The position numbers were made by a program, and so were the translations under genes. This document shows positions 1-5,421 of a DNA stretch of 8,532 nt, in pieces (within the stretch, counting starts at the first letter, position 1; each line of letters begins with the position of its first letter). Below the pieces are notes generated by a model. It had not been told where the DNA came from and did no database searches. It saw nothing but the letters and a program-made list of their open reading frames with translations. The stretch lies in assembly GCA_948960675.1 (NCBI GenBank), contig CARDPF010000130.1, positions 1-8,532 on the forward strand, written 5' to 3'. The DNA comes from an uncultured Eisenbergiella sp. Lineage in GTDB: Bacteria > Bacillota > Clostridia > Lachnospirales > Lachnospiraceae.

Positions 1-88
1 GCCACCATGCGTAAGGAACCGTCCGCCCGGCAGGGGTGTCCGGCCTGCAAAAGGAGCCGCCTTCCCCGCCCGTCGGTATGCCTCCCAA

Positions 89-124
89 AGCCCGTGGCTT
101 AACTAAGTGACATTGATTCACGGG
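89..124 (+). repeat. Dispersed repeat module A, left copy
   Basis: The core at 91-124 starts with CCCGTG and ends with CACGGG, so its ends form a 6-bp stem around a 22-nt loop. The reverse complement of 8441-8474 matches it at 29 of 34 positions by hand alignment. The conserved interior includes TGACAT and GATTCACGGG. The ends also pair in the second copy, where CCCGTG faces CATGGG through one G-U pair. This suggests a repeat that may fold as RNA. It is not a known element that I can name with confidence. Confidence 0.7.
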
Positions 125-126
125 TA

Positions 127-155
127 TGAGAACATGATACAAGGGTGAGGGGCGG
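127..155 (+). repeat. Dispersed repeat module B, left copy
   Basis: These 29 bases, from TGAGAACATG to GAGGGGCGG, are identical to 4507-4535. A 15-base part (CAAGGGTGAGGGGCG) recurs with one mismatch at 8414-8428. Module B directly follows module A here. A 29-bp exact match between two non-coding sites in 8.5 kb is not expected by chance. It ends two bases before the stop codon of the minus-strand glycosidase. Confidence 0.8.
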
Positions 156-156
156 G

Positions 157-1776
157 TCAGATGACGTTGGTAGTAACGGTCTGCTTCCAGCTGTTGAAGC
201 TGACATGCTTTTGCCTGAACGCAGCCTGATCCCCGTGGAAATCCAGTTGGGTTTCTTCCAGTTCTTCGATAACCGAAATCTTGCCGTCGTAAAGTTCCTG
301 CAGCCGTTCCATGCAGCTTTGGATCCTCCGGATCAGGCCGCCCAGCCGGATATCCTGTACGTCGAAGCCGTGGGGTTTGTTCTCGGTGAACCATTGTTTT
401 TTGAAACGGGAATAAAAAAGTTCCGTCCGGGCAAGCAGTGTCCGGTATTCGTCAATCAGGGATTTTAAAGCCTCCTTGTCACGGGCTTCATAAACCCTCC
501 GGGTTTTTACGCTTAGTTCTGCCTTGCAGGAAAGGGTTTCACATAGCGACCGGGCAGTCGCAAAAAGATAGCCCCATTGGGGATGGTTTTCCCATTTGGC
601 CAGACGTTTTGCGCAGTGGGCATATTGGCTGCCTTCCCCACCCGAGAGGGTGGAATCGACAAGACCCGTAAAACAGTCATTGTAGAGTAGGTATTTCTCG
701 GCGTCGCATATTTCGTCCGCCCTGCCGCCGGGGGTGTCCGGCAAATCCAAAAGCATGAAATCCTCAAAGGAAATACCGAATTTCTCCCCGAACTTCTGCC
801 GGATACTTTGCATATCCGTGTTGCCCTTTGCTAGTTCCGATGCATAAAAGAGGGAGGGCAGCAGGGAGAAGCGGGGGCATTCCGCGCCGTCGTCGCCCCA
901 CATGGTGAGGAACACATCCTGGATACCGTGTTCCTGACAGCTGGTCAGGGCGGCATGGGTGGCGTTCATGCTGTAGCCGTTGTGGGGGGCAAACCCGGTC
1001 CAACTCCACAGGCCGCCCGCAAACCAGGTCCCCGCTTTGATTTTTTCGTGGGAGGTAAGCATCCTGTCGTAGCGTTCCTTCTCCGTAGAATAATAATCCC
1101 AGTAAATAAGCGTTACGTTATCCGGAATCTGTTCCCGGACGGATTCTTTGATCTGGGCTTCCTTTGCGTAGTAGTCGCCGCCGGTGGCGAGACGGAAGAA
1201 CATGTCCGACCACATGGCAAGGGTAAACCCGTATTTTTTGCCAATCTCGGACACCTTTTTAATGTGTTCCACCAAAATCTGGGAGCGGTCGGAGTCGCCG
1301 TGCAGGTCGTAGTATTTGCCCCGGCCGATCATATGGGCTTCATCCATGCCGATGTTGATGGTGCGGCTGGAAAAGCATTTGGAGATGGAGGCAAACATGC
1401 TGTCAATAAGGTCATAAACCGCATCGTCACCGGCCAGCAGGATGTCTGCAGTGTCCACGTGGGGGGCATATTTGGGCCACCGCACAATGGCATTTAGGTG
1501 GGCGAGTGTCTGGATGCAGGGAATCAATTCCATTCCCTTTTGTGCGGCATAACGGTCGATTTCCTGAAGCTGTGCCTGGGTATAGCGGCCGCGCATGTAG
1601 CCGAAATAGGGATGGTTATCCACCTCATAGGTATCCTCCGTGTACAAAAGAAGCGTATTGTACCCCAGATCTGCCGTGATGTCGATCCATTTTTTCAGGC
1701 TGTCGGGATTCATGACCGCATTGCGCGAGCAGTCCAGCATTGTTCCAAAGCGCCTGAAACAAATTTTGTTTTCCAT
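157..1776 (-). CDS. Glycoside hydrolase family 20 beta-N-acetylhexosaminidase-like protein
   Basis: A 539-residue protein with a GH20-type TIM-barrel core. GH20 enzymes remove terminal GlcNAc or GalNAc using the substrate acetamido group and an Asp-Glu pair. Here the pair is in NIGMDEAH (D145, E146). Other barrel-like segments are LLLYTED (42-48), LAMWSDMF (186-193), YWDYY (225-229), GLWSWTG (255-261) and FLTMWGDDG (289-297). A mostly helical C-terminal region (about 400-539) follows. There is no signal peptide or membrane segment, so it should act on imported oligosaccharides in the cytoplasm, as for GcnA-like intracellular members. The ATG at 1776 is chosen because AAGGAG lies about seven bases upstream. 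An overlapping ATG four bases upstream is out of frame. It sits 44 bp after the PilZ gene, with a hairpin terminator between, and no good promoter was seen. The family is fairly secure; the substrate is unknown. Confidence 0.85.
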   Translation of the reverse strand: MENKICFRRFGTMLDCSRNAVMNPDSLKKWIDITADLGYNTLLLYTEDTYEVDNHPYFGYMRGRYTQAQLQEIDRYAAQKGMELIPCIQTLAHLNAIVRWPKYAPHVDTADILLAGDDAVYDLIDSMFASISKCFSSRTINIGMDEAHMIGRGKYYDLHGDSDRSQILVEHIKKVSEIGKKYGFTLAMWSDMFFRLATGGDYYAKEAQIKESVREQIPDNVTLIYWDYYSTEKERYDRMLTSHEKIKAGTWFAGGLWSWTGFAPHNGYSMNATHAALTSCQEHGIQDVFLTMWGDDGAECPRFSLLPSLFYASELAKGNTDMQSIRQKFGEKFGISFEDFMLLDLPDTPGGRADEICDAEKYLLYNDCFTGLVDSTLSGGEGSQYAHCAKRLAKWENHPQWGYLFATARSLCETLSCKAELSVKTRRVYEARDKEALKSLIDEYRTLLARTELFYSRFKKQWFTENKPHGFDVQDIRLGGLIRRIQSCMERLQELYDGKISVIEELEETQLDFHGDQAAFRQKHVSFNSWKQTVTTNVI

Positions 1777-1810
1777 ACATTTCTCCTTTTTGGTTTTTGA
1801 CTTGGTATAA

Positions 1811-1840
1811 AAGAAGGGGGTTATGAATTCCCCCTTTTTT
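1811..1840 (-). terminator. Hairpin terminator overlapping the PilZ stop codon
   Basis: GGGGG at 1816-1820 pairs with CCCCC at 1830-1834 across a 9-nt loop that contains the PilZ stop codon. The stem extends through A-T and one G-T pair on each side. On the minus strand the stem is followed by TTCTTTTAT. On the plus strand it is followed by TTTTTT, so it could work both ways. It should end or weaken cyclase-PilZ transcripts before the glycosidase gene. Confidence 0.65.
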
Positions 1841-2516
1841 GGCGTTGGAAAGCGAAAATATTTTGTGTAATTTTACTTTCCACATCTTCGGTCATTTCTA
1901 AAAACTGGCATCCGTATTCAAATTTGTTATCCTCCTTTTCGATAATGCGCAATACCTGGCAGAACATGGCGGAGGGAGGACGGTCTTCCAGCAGCTTTAC
2001 TTTCAATAAAAATTTATCGTCTTTATAATATTTAAATTCGGAGCCAATGCATGCCCCCCCTACGCTGATGTTGAGCAGCCTGCATGGCTTTTCCCCCGCA
2101 GAAAAGCCGCTAAACGTGGTTGCGGTTGCCTCAATATCCGTACTTAGGCGGAAAAATGCACGGTCATTCCCGGCCCTTGTGACAGCCAAATCTTCTACCT
2201 GCCAAATGTGGTTGGGCTTGGGGGAAATGGTTCCTTCCATATAGATAGCCTTGCGCTCATGGTCATTATAGCCGCGGATCCGCACATGAACCGGCTCTGT
2301 ATCCTGGGAAAGCGTGGTTTCGGAATACTGGTGCAGTTCCGCCGTATTTTGGTGCAAATTCATTAATTTTGCCACAAAAAGCAGGCGTCCGTCAAAAGCG
2401 GTAACCTCGACCCGGATACCGGAAGCAGTTTTAAGGTTCACCGCATCCAAAACTTTCTCCTCATTCGCGTTTTCCGGAACTTTTGGGCCTTTCCTAAACA
2501 AATCCAGTAATTTCAT
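1821..2516 (-). CDS. YcgR-like PilZ-domain c-di-GMP receptor
   Basis: A 231-residue soluble protein with two parts. Residues about 25-112 are a beta-rich N-terminal region like the YcgR-type partner domain. Residues about 115-225 are a PilZ domain. Both c-di-GMP binding signatures are visible: RxxxR as RAFFR (119-123) and NxSxxG as NISVGG (149-154). The C-terminal segment YGCQF (201-205) followed by IFAFQRQKR (220-228) is typical of YcgR relatives. These proteins change flagellar motor, secretion or adhesion output when c-di-GMP binds. The partner here cannot be told from the sequence. The gene starts 12 bp after the diguanylate cyclase. Its GGGGAG ribosome site (2524-2529) begins on the last base of the cyclase stop codon, so the two are probably translationally coupled. 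Its stop codon lies inside a terminator hairpin. Confidence 0.9.
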   Translation of the reverse strand: MKLLDLFRKGPKVPENANEEKVLDAVNLKTASGIRVEVTAFDGRLLFVAKLMNLHQNTAELHQYSETTLSQDTEPVHVRIRGYNDHERKAIYMEGTISPKPNHIWQVEDLAVTRAGNDRAFFRLSTDIEATATTFSGFSAGEKPCRLLNISVGGACIGSEFKYYKDDKFLLKVKLLEDRPPSAMFCQVLRIIEKEDNKFEYGCQFLEMTEDVESKITQNIFAFQRQKRGNS

Positions 2517-2528
2517 GACGAATCTCCC

Positions 2529-3461
2529 CTACTTTTCACACCATTGTTTCATGGATTCATTCGCCCATACCACCCTGTTGCGTCCATACTTCTTGGCGTC
2601 GTAAAGCATGGTATCCGCAATTTTGAGATAGGCGTCGTAGGAAGTCTCGGCTTGGGGAACGACAGTGACGCCTCCCACGCTGATTGTGACCCATTCCGTT
2701 GCGGACGGATTGTGGGGAATATGAAGATCCTCCAGCGCCTGCCGGATGGTTTTCATATGTGCGAATGCTTTGTCTGCACTGTCGCCCATCAAAAGTGCCA
2801 CAAATTCCTCCCCTCCGTAGCGGGCACAGAAATCCGTGCTGCGCTGCAGATGGGTAGAGAGGGTATTGGCCACGGTGGCGATGACCTTGTCCCCGGCAGG
2901 ATGCCCGAATGTATCGTTATATGCTTTAAAATGGTCTATGTCAAACATACAAATGGAAAAAGGTATCTGTAGGCGGGCGCATTTTTTCCATTTGATTGTG
3001 CTCTGGTGGTCGTATTGTCTTCTGTTTGCAATTCCGGTCAACTGGTCGGTCATGGACTGGAATTCCACCTGTTTGCGCAGCTGATACAATTTAATGTGTG
3101 TATGAACCCTCGCTTTGACGATCAGGGGATGGAACGGTTTGGCTATATAGTCAACCGCACCAAGCGTAAGTCCGCGCTGTTCGTTTTGGATGTCGGAAAG
3201 GCTGGTAATCAAAATGACCGGGACATTTTGGGTGATGATCTCCTCCTGCAGCTTTTTGAGCAGCATAAAGCCATCCATGTCCGGCATAACCACGTCCAGC
3301 AAAATCAGGGAAAAATCCCCTGAAGCGGCGTAGGAAAGCCCGTCCTGTGCGGTTTGGGCGACGGTAATGTCATAATCGTCATTTAAAATGGATTTTAACT
3401 TGGCGGCCTGTACGGGACTGTCGTCCACGATCAGGATTTTTTCCATGTCTATGTTTTCCAT
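2529..3461 (-). CDS. Response regulator diguanylate cyclase (REC-GGDEF)
   Basis: A 310-residue protein that should make c-di-GMP from two GTP. The receiver domain (about 7-125) has acidic residues D13 and D14, phospho-acceptor D56 in LLDVVMPDMDG, T86 and K108 in AKPF. A short helical linker (about 125-136) leads to a GGDEF domain (about 137-303) with an intact active-site GGEEF (216-220). The inhibitory I-site RxxD is present as RSTD (207-210), five residues before GGEEF, so product feedback inhibition is expected. The architecture is WspR-like, with one receiver. No histidine kinase lies nearby, so the phosphodonor is encoded elsewhere. The first ATG is preferred over the Met at residue 6 because GAGGAG sits about nine bases upstream. 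It is followed closely by a PilZ receptor gene, which suggests a local signalling pair. No transmembrane segments are seen. Confidence 0.95.
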   Translation of the reverse strand: MENIDMEKILIVDDSPVQAAKLKSILNDDYDITVAQTAQDGLSYAASGDFSLILLDVVMPDMDGFMLLKKLQEEIITQNVPVILITSLSDIQNEQRGLTLGAVDYIAKPFHPLIVKARVHTHIKLYQLRKQVEFQSMTDQLTGIANRRQYDHQSTIKWKKCARLQIPFSICMFDIDHFKAYNDTFGHPAGDKVIATVANTLSTHLQRSTDFCARYGGEEFVALLMGDSADKAFAHMKTIRQALEDLHIPHNPSATEWVTISVGGVTVVPQAETSYDAYLKIADTMLYDAKKYGRNRVVWANESMKQWCEK

Positions 3462-3493
3462 GAATCAGCACTCCTCGTTTGTGTCTTTTGTTT

Positions 3494-3522
3494 ATTATAC
3501 CGCCCCTGCGCGAAAAAGACAA
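3494..3522 (-). promoter_or_regulatory. Sigma-A promoter for the cyclase-PilZ operon
   Basis: On the minus strand the boxes are TTGTCT (-35, 3517-3522) and a perfect TATAAT (-10, 3494-3499), separated by 17 bp. The promoter begins just past the AraC stop codon. The transcript would start near 3487, giving a leader of about 26 nt before the cyclase ATG. That is too short for a c-di-GMP riboswitch. The cyclase can therefore be expressed independently of araC. Confidence 0.75.
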
Positions 3523-3524
3523 CG

Positions 3525-4346
3525 TTATTTTTGGGCTTTCCGGTATGTTACCGGAGTCATTCCCATAATGTCCAGAAAGGTCCGGTTGAAGCTGCGCTGG
3601 CTGTTAAAGCCTGCATCCGCCCAGACCGCAGTCAGCGGCATATCCGTTTCGCGTATAAGCTGTAGGGCATGTTCCAGGCGAAGACGGTTGATATATTGCC
3701 TGAAAGGCATCTGCAGGCGGGCAGAAAATGTGTGGGAGAGATAATATTTGTTGACATGCAACTCCCGGGCGATCAGGTCCAGCGTCAGCGGTTCCTGAAA
3801 GTGTTCCATAATATAGCGGACAAGACGCACCGCAAGATCCGTCCCCTGTGTCTGCCGGTTGTTGCGCTCCAGTCCAAGAAGGGGAACCAGAAGAACCAAG
3901 AGTAACTGCACCCAGGCCGCACACAGGGAAAGGTCGGCGCTTGCAAGGGGCGGCAGCAAGTTTGAGGCGTCGGCGGGACAAAGGATGGCATGGAGCCGTT
4001 CCATTGCCAGCACTGCGTCCTGCGGTATGGTATGCCGGGGCAGAAAGGAGACGGACGGGCTGTATTTTTGGATGGTCTGCAGGTGGGAACCGGCCAGTGA
4101 GCCATGGAAAATGAGAAGCCGGGAACGGTTGCGGACAGGGGAGCGGTAGCTGTGTATCTGCTGGGGGAAAATAACGGCGCAATCCCCGCAGGCCAGTCGG
4201 CCCTGTTGCTGCATGACCTGAACGTCGATGCAGCCTTCCTGCACAAATAGGATTTCCACATGGCTGTGTAAATGTTCCGGGAATTCCAAATTGTCCACTT
4301 CCGAAATTTGGATGGCGCGTTCCTTGTTTTCATAAAACGGATTCAT
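3525..4346 (-). CDS. AraC/XylS-family transcriptional regulator with cupin sensor domain
   Basis: A 273-residue regulator. The N-terminal AraC-type cupin domain (about 15-100) shows the HLHSHVEILFVQEG segment (25-38) and GDCAVIFPQQIHSY (54-67), the usual shape of a sugar-sensing pocket. The C-terminal DNA-binding domain (about 172-270) has two helix-turn-helix units, LTLDLIARELHVNKYYLSH (187-205) and MPLTAVWADAGFNSQRSFNR (236-255). It ends with the family hallmark MTPVTYR (263-269). An in-frame TTG at 4400 would add 18 residues. The ATG at 4346 is preferred because GGGGAG (4354-4359) lies seven bases upstream. It is divergent from the ThuA-like and oxidoreductase operon, so it probably controls that operon in response to a sugar. 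This is inferred from gene order. The effector is unknown. Confidence 0.92.
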   Translation of the reverse strand: MNPFYENKERAIQISEVDNLEFPEHLHSHVEILFVQEGCIDVQVMQQQGRLACGDCAVIFPQQIHSYRSPVRNRSRLLIFHGSLAGSHLQTIQKYSPSVSFLPRHTIPQDAVLAMERLHAILCPADASNLLPPLASADLSLCAAWVQLLLVLLVPLLGLERNNRQTQGTDLAVRLVRYIMEHFQEPLTLDLIARELHVNKYYLSHTFSARLQMPFRQYINRLRLEHALQLIRETDMPLTAVWADAGFNSQRSFNRTFLDIMGMTPVTYRKAQK

Positions 4347-4353
4347 TTGATAT

Positions 4354-4359
4354 CTCCCC
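4354..4359 (-). promoter_or_regulatory. Ribosome binding site that sets the AraC start
   Basis: GGGGAG on the minus strand ends seven bases before the ATG at 4346. The upstream in-frame TTG at 4400 would give a longer reading frame. That TTG lies just a few bases downstream of the predicted -10 box, leaving no room for a leader, so the ATG is the better start. Confidence 0.75.
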
Positions 4360-4402
4360 AAAAGAGCAATATTTGTCCAAAAATTTCCCTGATATGACAA
4401 TC

Positions 4403-4432
4403 ATTATAATACCAAAGATGCTATACTGTAAA
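4403..4432 (-). promoter_or_regulatory. Sigma-A promoter for araC
   Basis: On the minus strand TTTACA (-35, 4427-4432) and TATAAT (-10, 4403-4408) are separated by 18 bp. The transcript would start near 4396, leaving a leader of about 50 nt before the ATG at 4346. The -10 lies in the palindrome ATTATAAT (4403-4410). Confidence 0.65.
4405..4410 (+). promoter_or_regulatory. Possible -10 box for the ThuA-like operon
   Basis: TATAAT also reads on the plus strand because ATTATAAT is palindromic. No recognisable -35 box lies 16-18 bp upstream, where the bases are AT-rich without TTGACA character. A good -10 with a poor -35 is common at activator-dependent promoters, which would fit control by the divergent AraC protein. 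A weaker alternative -10, TATACT, is at 4423-4428. This is a tentative call. Confidence 0.25.
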
Positions 4433-4480
4433 CATCAAAAACCGGGAAACACGGAAATTGATTTTACGGTTCACGGATCA

Positions 4481-4645
4481 GGAATGCGCATAAACTGCGC
4501 ATTCCGTGAGAACATGATACAAGGGTGAGGGGCGGTTTTTGCGTAGCAAAACTCGAAATACCGCCCCGAATCGTTACTATGAGCGGCCCCGGGCCGTGAA
4601 TAGTAATTTTACGGACCGGACAGGGGGCATGGGGTTCCCGGTCCG
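4481..4645 (+). promoter_or_regulatory. Row of four hairpins upstream of the ThuA-like gene
   Basis: Four inverted repeats follow each other. The first is GGAATGCGCA (4481-4490) with TGCGCATTCC (4496-4505), a perfect 10 bp around a 5-nt loop. The second is GGGGCGGT (4529-4536) with ACCGCCCC (4560-4567), enclosing TTTTGC and GCAAAA. The third is TTACTAT (4574-4580) with ATAGTAA (4600-4606), enclosing CGGCCC and GGGCCG. The fourth is CGGACCGG (4612-4619) with CCGGTCCG (4638-4645). If the operon is transcribed from near 4405, all four lie in its leader. None is followed by a T-tract typical of a terminator, and I recognise no riboswitch class. Part of the block belongs to repeat module B. Confidence 0.6.
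4507..4535 (+). repeat. Dispersed repeat module B, middle copy
   Basis: These 29 bases are identical to 127-155 and in the same orientation. The sequence upstream (around 4457-4476, ATTGATTTTACGG) loosely resembles the end of module A, but the 10-bp hairpin at 4481-4505 lies between. The last bases form the left arm of the GGGGCGGT hairpin, so here the module continues into a fuller palindrome that is absent from the left copy. Confidence 0.8.
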
Positions 4646-4677
4646 CCGCTGTACAAAAAAGGGAAAGGAGAAGCGTT

Positions 4678-5406
4678 ATGGCAAAGGGCAAAGTTCTGAT
4701 TTTTCAGGGGGGTTGGGACGGTCATGAGCCGCAGCTGGTAGCCAAGCGGTTTGCCGGTATTATGGAGAAACACGGCTATGCCTGCGAGATTCATGACAGT
4801 CAAAAACCGCTGCTTGACGGGGAGTATGTAAAAGGGTTTGACCTGATTGTTCCCTGTTGGACCATGGGCAGCATAGAGGCCAAGGCGAGGGAAAACATTG
4901 TAAAGGCGGTGGCAGCCGGAACCGGTCTGGCAGGATGCCACGGGGGAATGTGCGATGCGTTCCGGGAAGATGTGGAATGGCAATTTATGACCGGCGGACA
5001 ATGGGTCAGCCATCCCGGAGGGGACGGCGTACACTATCAGGTACATATCCATCAGGGCTCCAGCCCCATTGTGGAGGGGTTGGAAGATTTTGGGGTATGC
5101 AGCGAGCAGTATTATCTGCATGTGGATCCGGCGGTGGAAGTACTTGCCAGCACCAGGTTTCCGGTAGTCCCTTATTACCATATTTCCAATAAGCAGGTGG
5201 ATATGCCGGTAGCCTGGACAAAATTCTGGGGAAACGGCAGGGTGTTTTACAATTCCCTGGGCCATCATGACGATGTGTTTGAGAAGTTTGCGCAGGCGCA
5301 GATCCTGATGGAGAGGGGAATGCTTTGGGCAGCGCAGGGAAAGCAATATGCGTTGGAGAATGGTCTTGATACAGTGAGATTCGAAAATACGGCAAAGATG
5401 TATTGA
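4678..5406 (+). CDS. ThuA-like domain protein (trehalose-utilisation type)
   Basis: A 242-residue soluble protein with the ThuA-like fold, related to class I glutamine amidotransferases. Family features are visible in order: an N-terminal beta-strand KVLIFQGGW (5-13), GTGLAGCHGG (81-90), GGQWVSHPGG (106-115), SEQYYLHVDP (142-151), and PVAWTKFWGNGRVFYNSLGH (177-196). The length is normal. ThuA works with ThuB in rhizobial trehalose and related disaccharide use through 3-keto sugars, but the exact chemistry of most relatives is not settled. The start has AAGGAG ending seven bases upstream. The oxidoreductase gene begins 15 bp downstream, so the two form an operon. The divergent AraC gene supports a sugar-responsive role. 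No signal peptide is seen, so it should be cytoplasmic. Confidence 0.85.
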   Translation: MAKGKVLIFQGGWDGHEPQLVAKRFAGIMEKHGYACEIHDSQKPLLDGEYVKGFDLIVPCWTMGSIEAKARENIVKAVAAGTGLAGCHGGMCDAFREDVEWQFMTGGQWVSHPGGDGVHYQVHIHQGSSPIVEGLEDFGVCSEQYYLHVDPAVEVLASTRFPVVPYYHISNKQVDMPVAWTKFWGNGRVFYNSLGHHDDVFEKFAQAQILMERGMLWAAQGKQYALENGLDTVRFENTAKMY

Positions 5407-5421
5407 GGAGCGTGCAGGGGT

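Larger units (their letters stand above)
1..156. other. Gene-free left edge, repeat-rich
   Basis: No convincing gene lies here. Frame 1 is open from the window edge to a TAA at 100-102. Its peptide is rich in Arg, Pro and Cys, has no recognisable domain and looks like translated non-coding DNA. The stretch is GC-rich, with short inverted segments such as GCAGG and CCTGC near 30-49. It contains two repeat modules, at 89-124 and 127-155, that recur elsewhere in the window. The glycosidase stop codon follows two bases after the second module. On the glycosidase transcript this region would be the 3' untranslated part, but I see no hairpin followed by a T-tract that would make a good terminator. 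Confidence 0.6.

Noticed and set aside
1..102. Frame open from the left edge to TAA at 100, possibly the tail of a gene
   Set aside because: The peptide is low-complexity and basic and lies in repeat DNA. No family was recognised.
89..155. CRISPR repeat-spacer array
   Set aside because: Copies are kilobases apart, vary in orientation and have no regular spacers or cas genes.
928..1497. 189-codon open frame on the plus strand opposite the glycosidase
   Set aside because: It is fully antisense to the GH20 gene, has no recognisable domain or good ribosome site, and its openness reflects codon bias of the real gene.
3462..3493. c-di-GMP riboswitch before the cyclase
   Set aside because: The predicted leader is about 26 nt, too short for the known classes.
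3604..4333. Several open frames (182-192 codons) overlapping the AraC gene on both strands
   Set aside because: They are Pro-, Arg- and Ser-rich shadows. The AraC frame contains both domain hallmarks and a ribosome site.
4481..4645. Riboswitch or T-box upstream of the ThuA-like gene
   Set aside because: The hairpins do not match a class I know, there is no anti-terminator and terminator pair, and part of the block is a dispersed repeat.
4609..5346. 245-codon minus-strand frame opposite the ThuA-like gene
   Set aside because: It is antisense to a clear family member and lacks known motifs or start signals.
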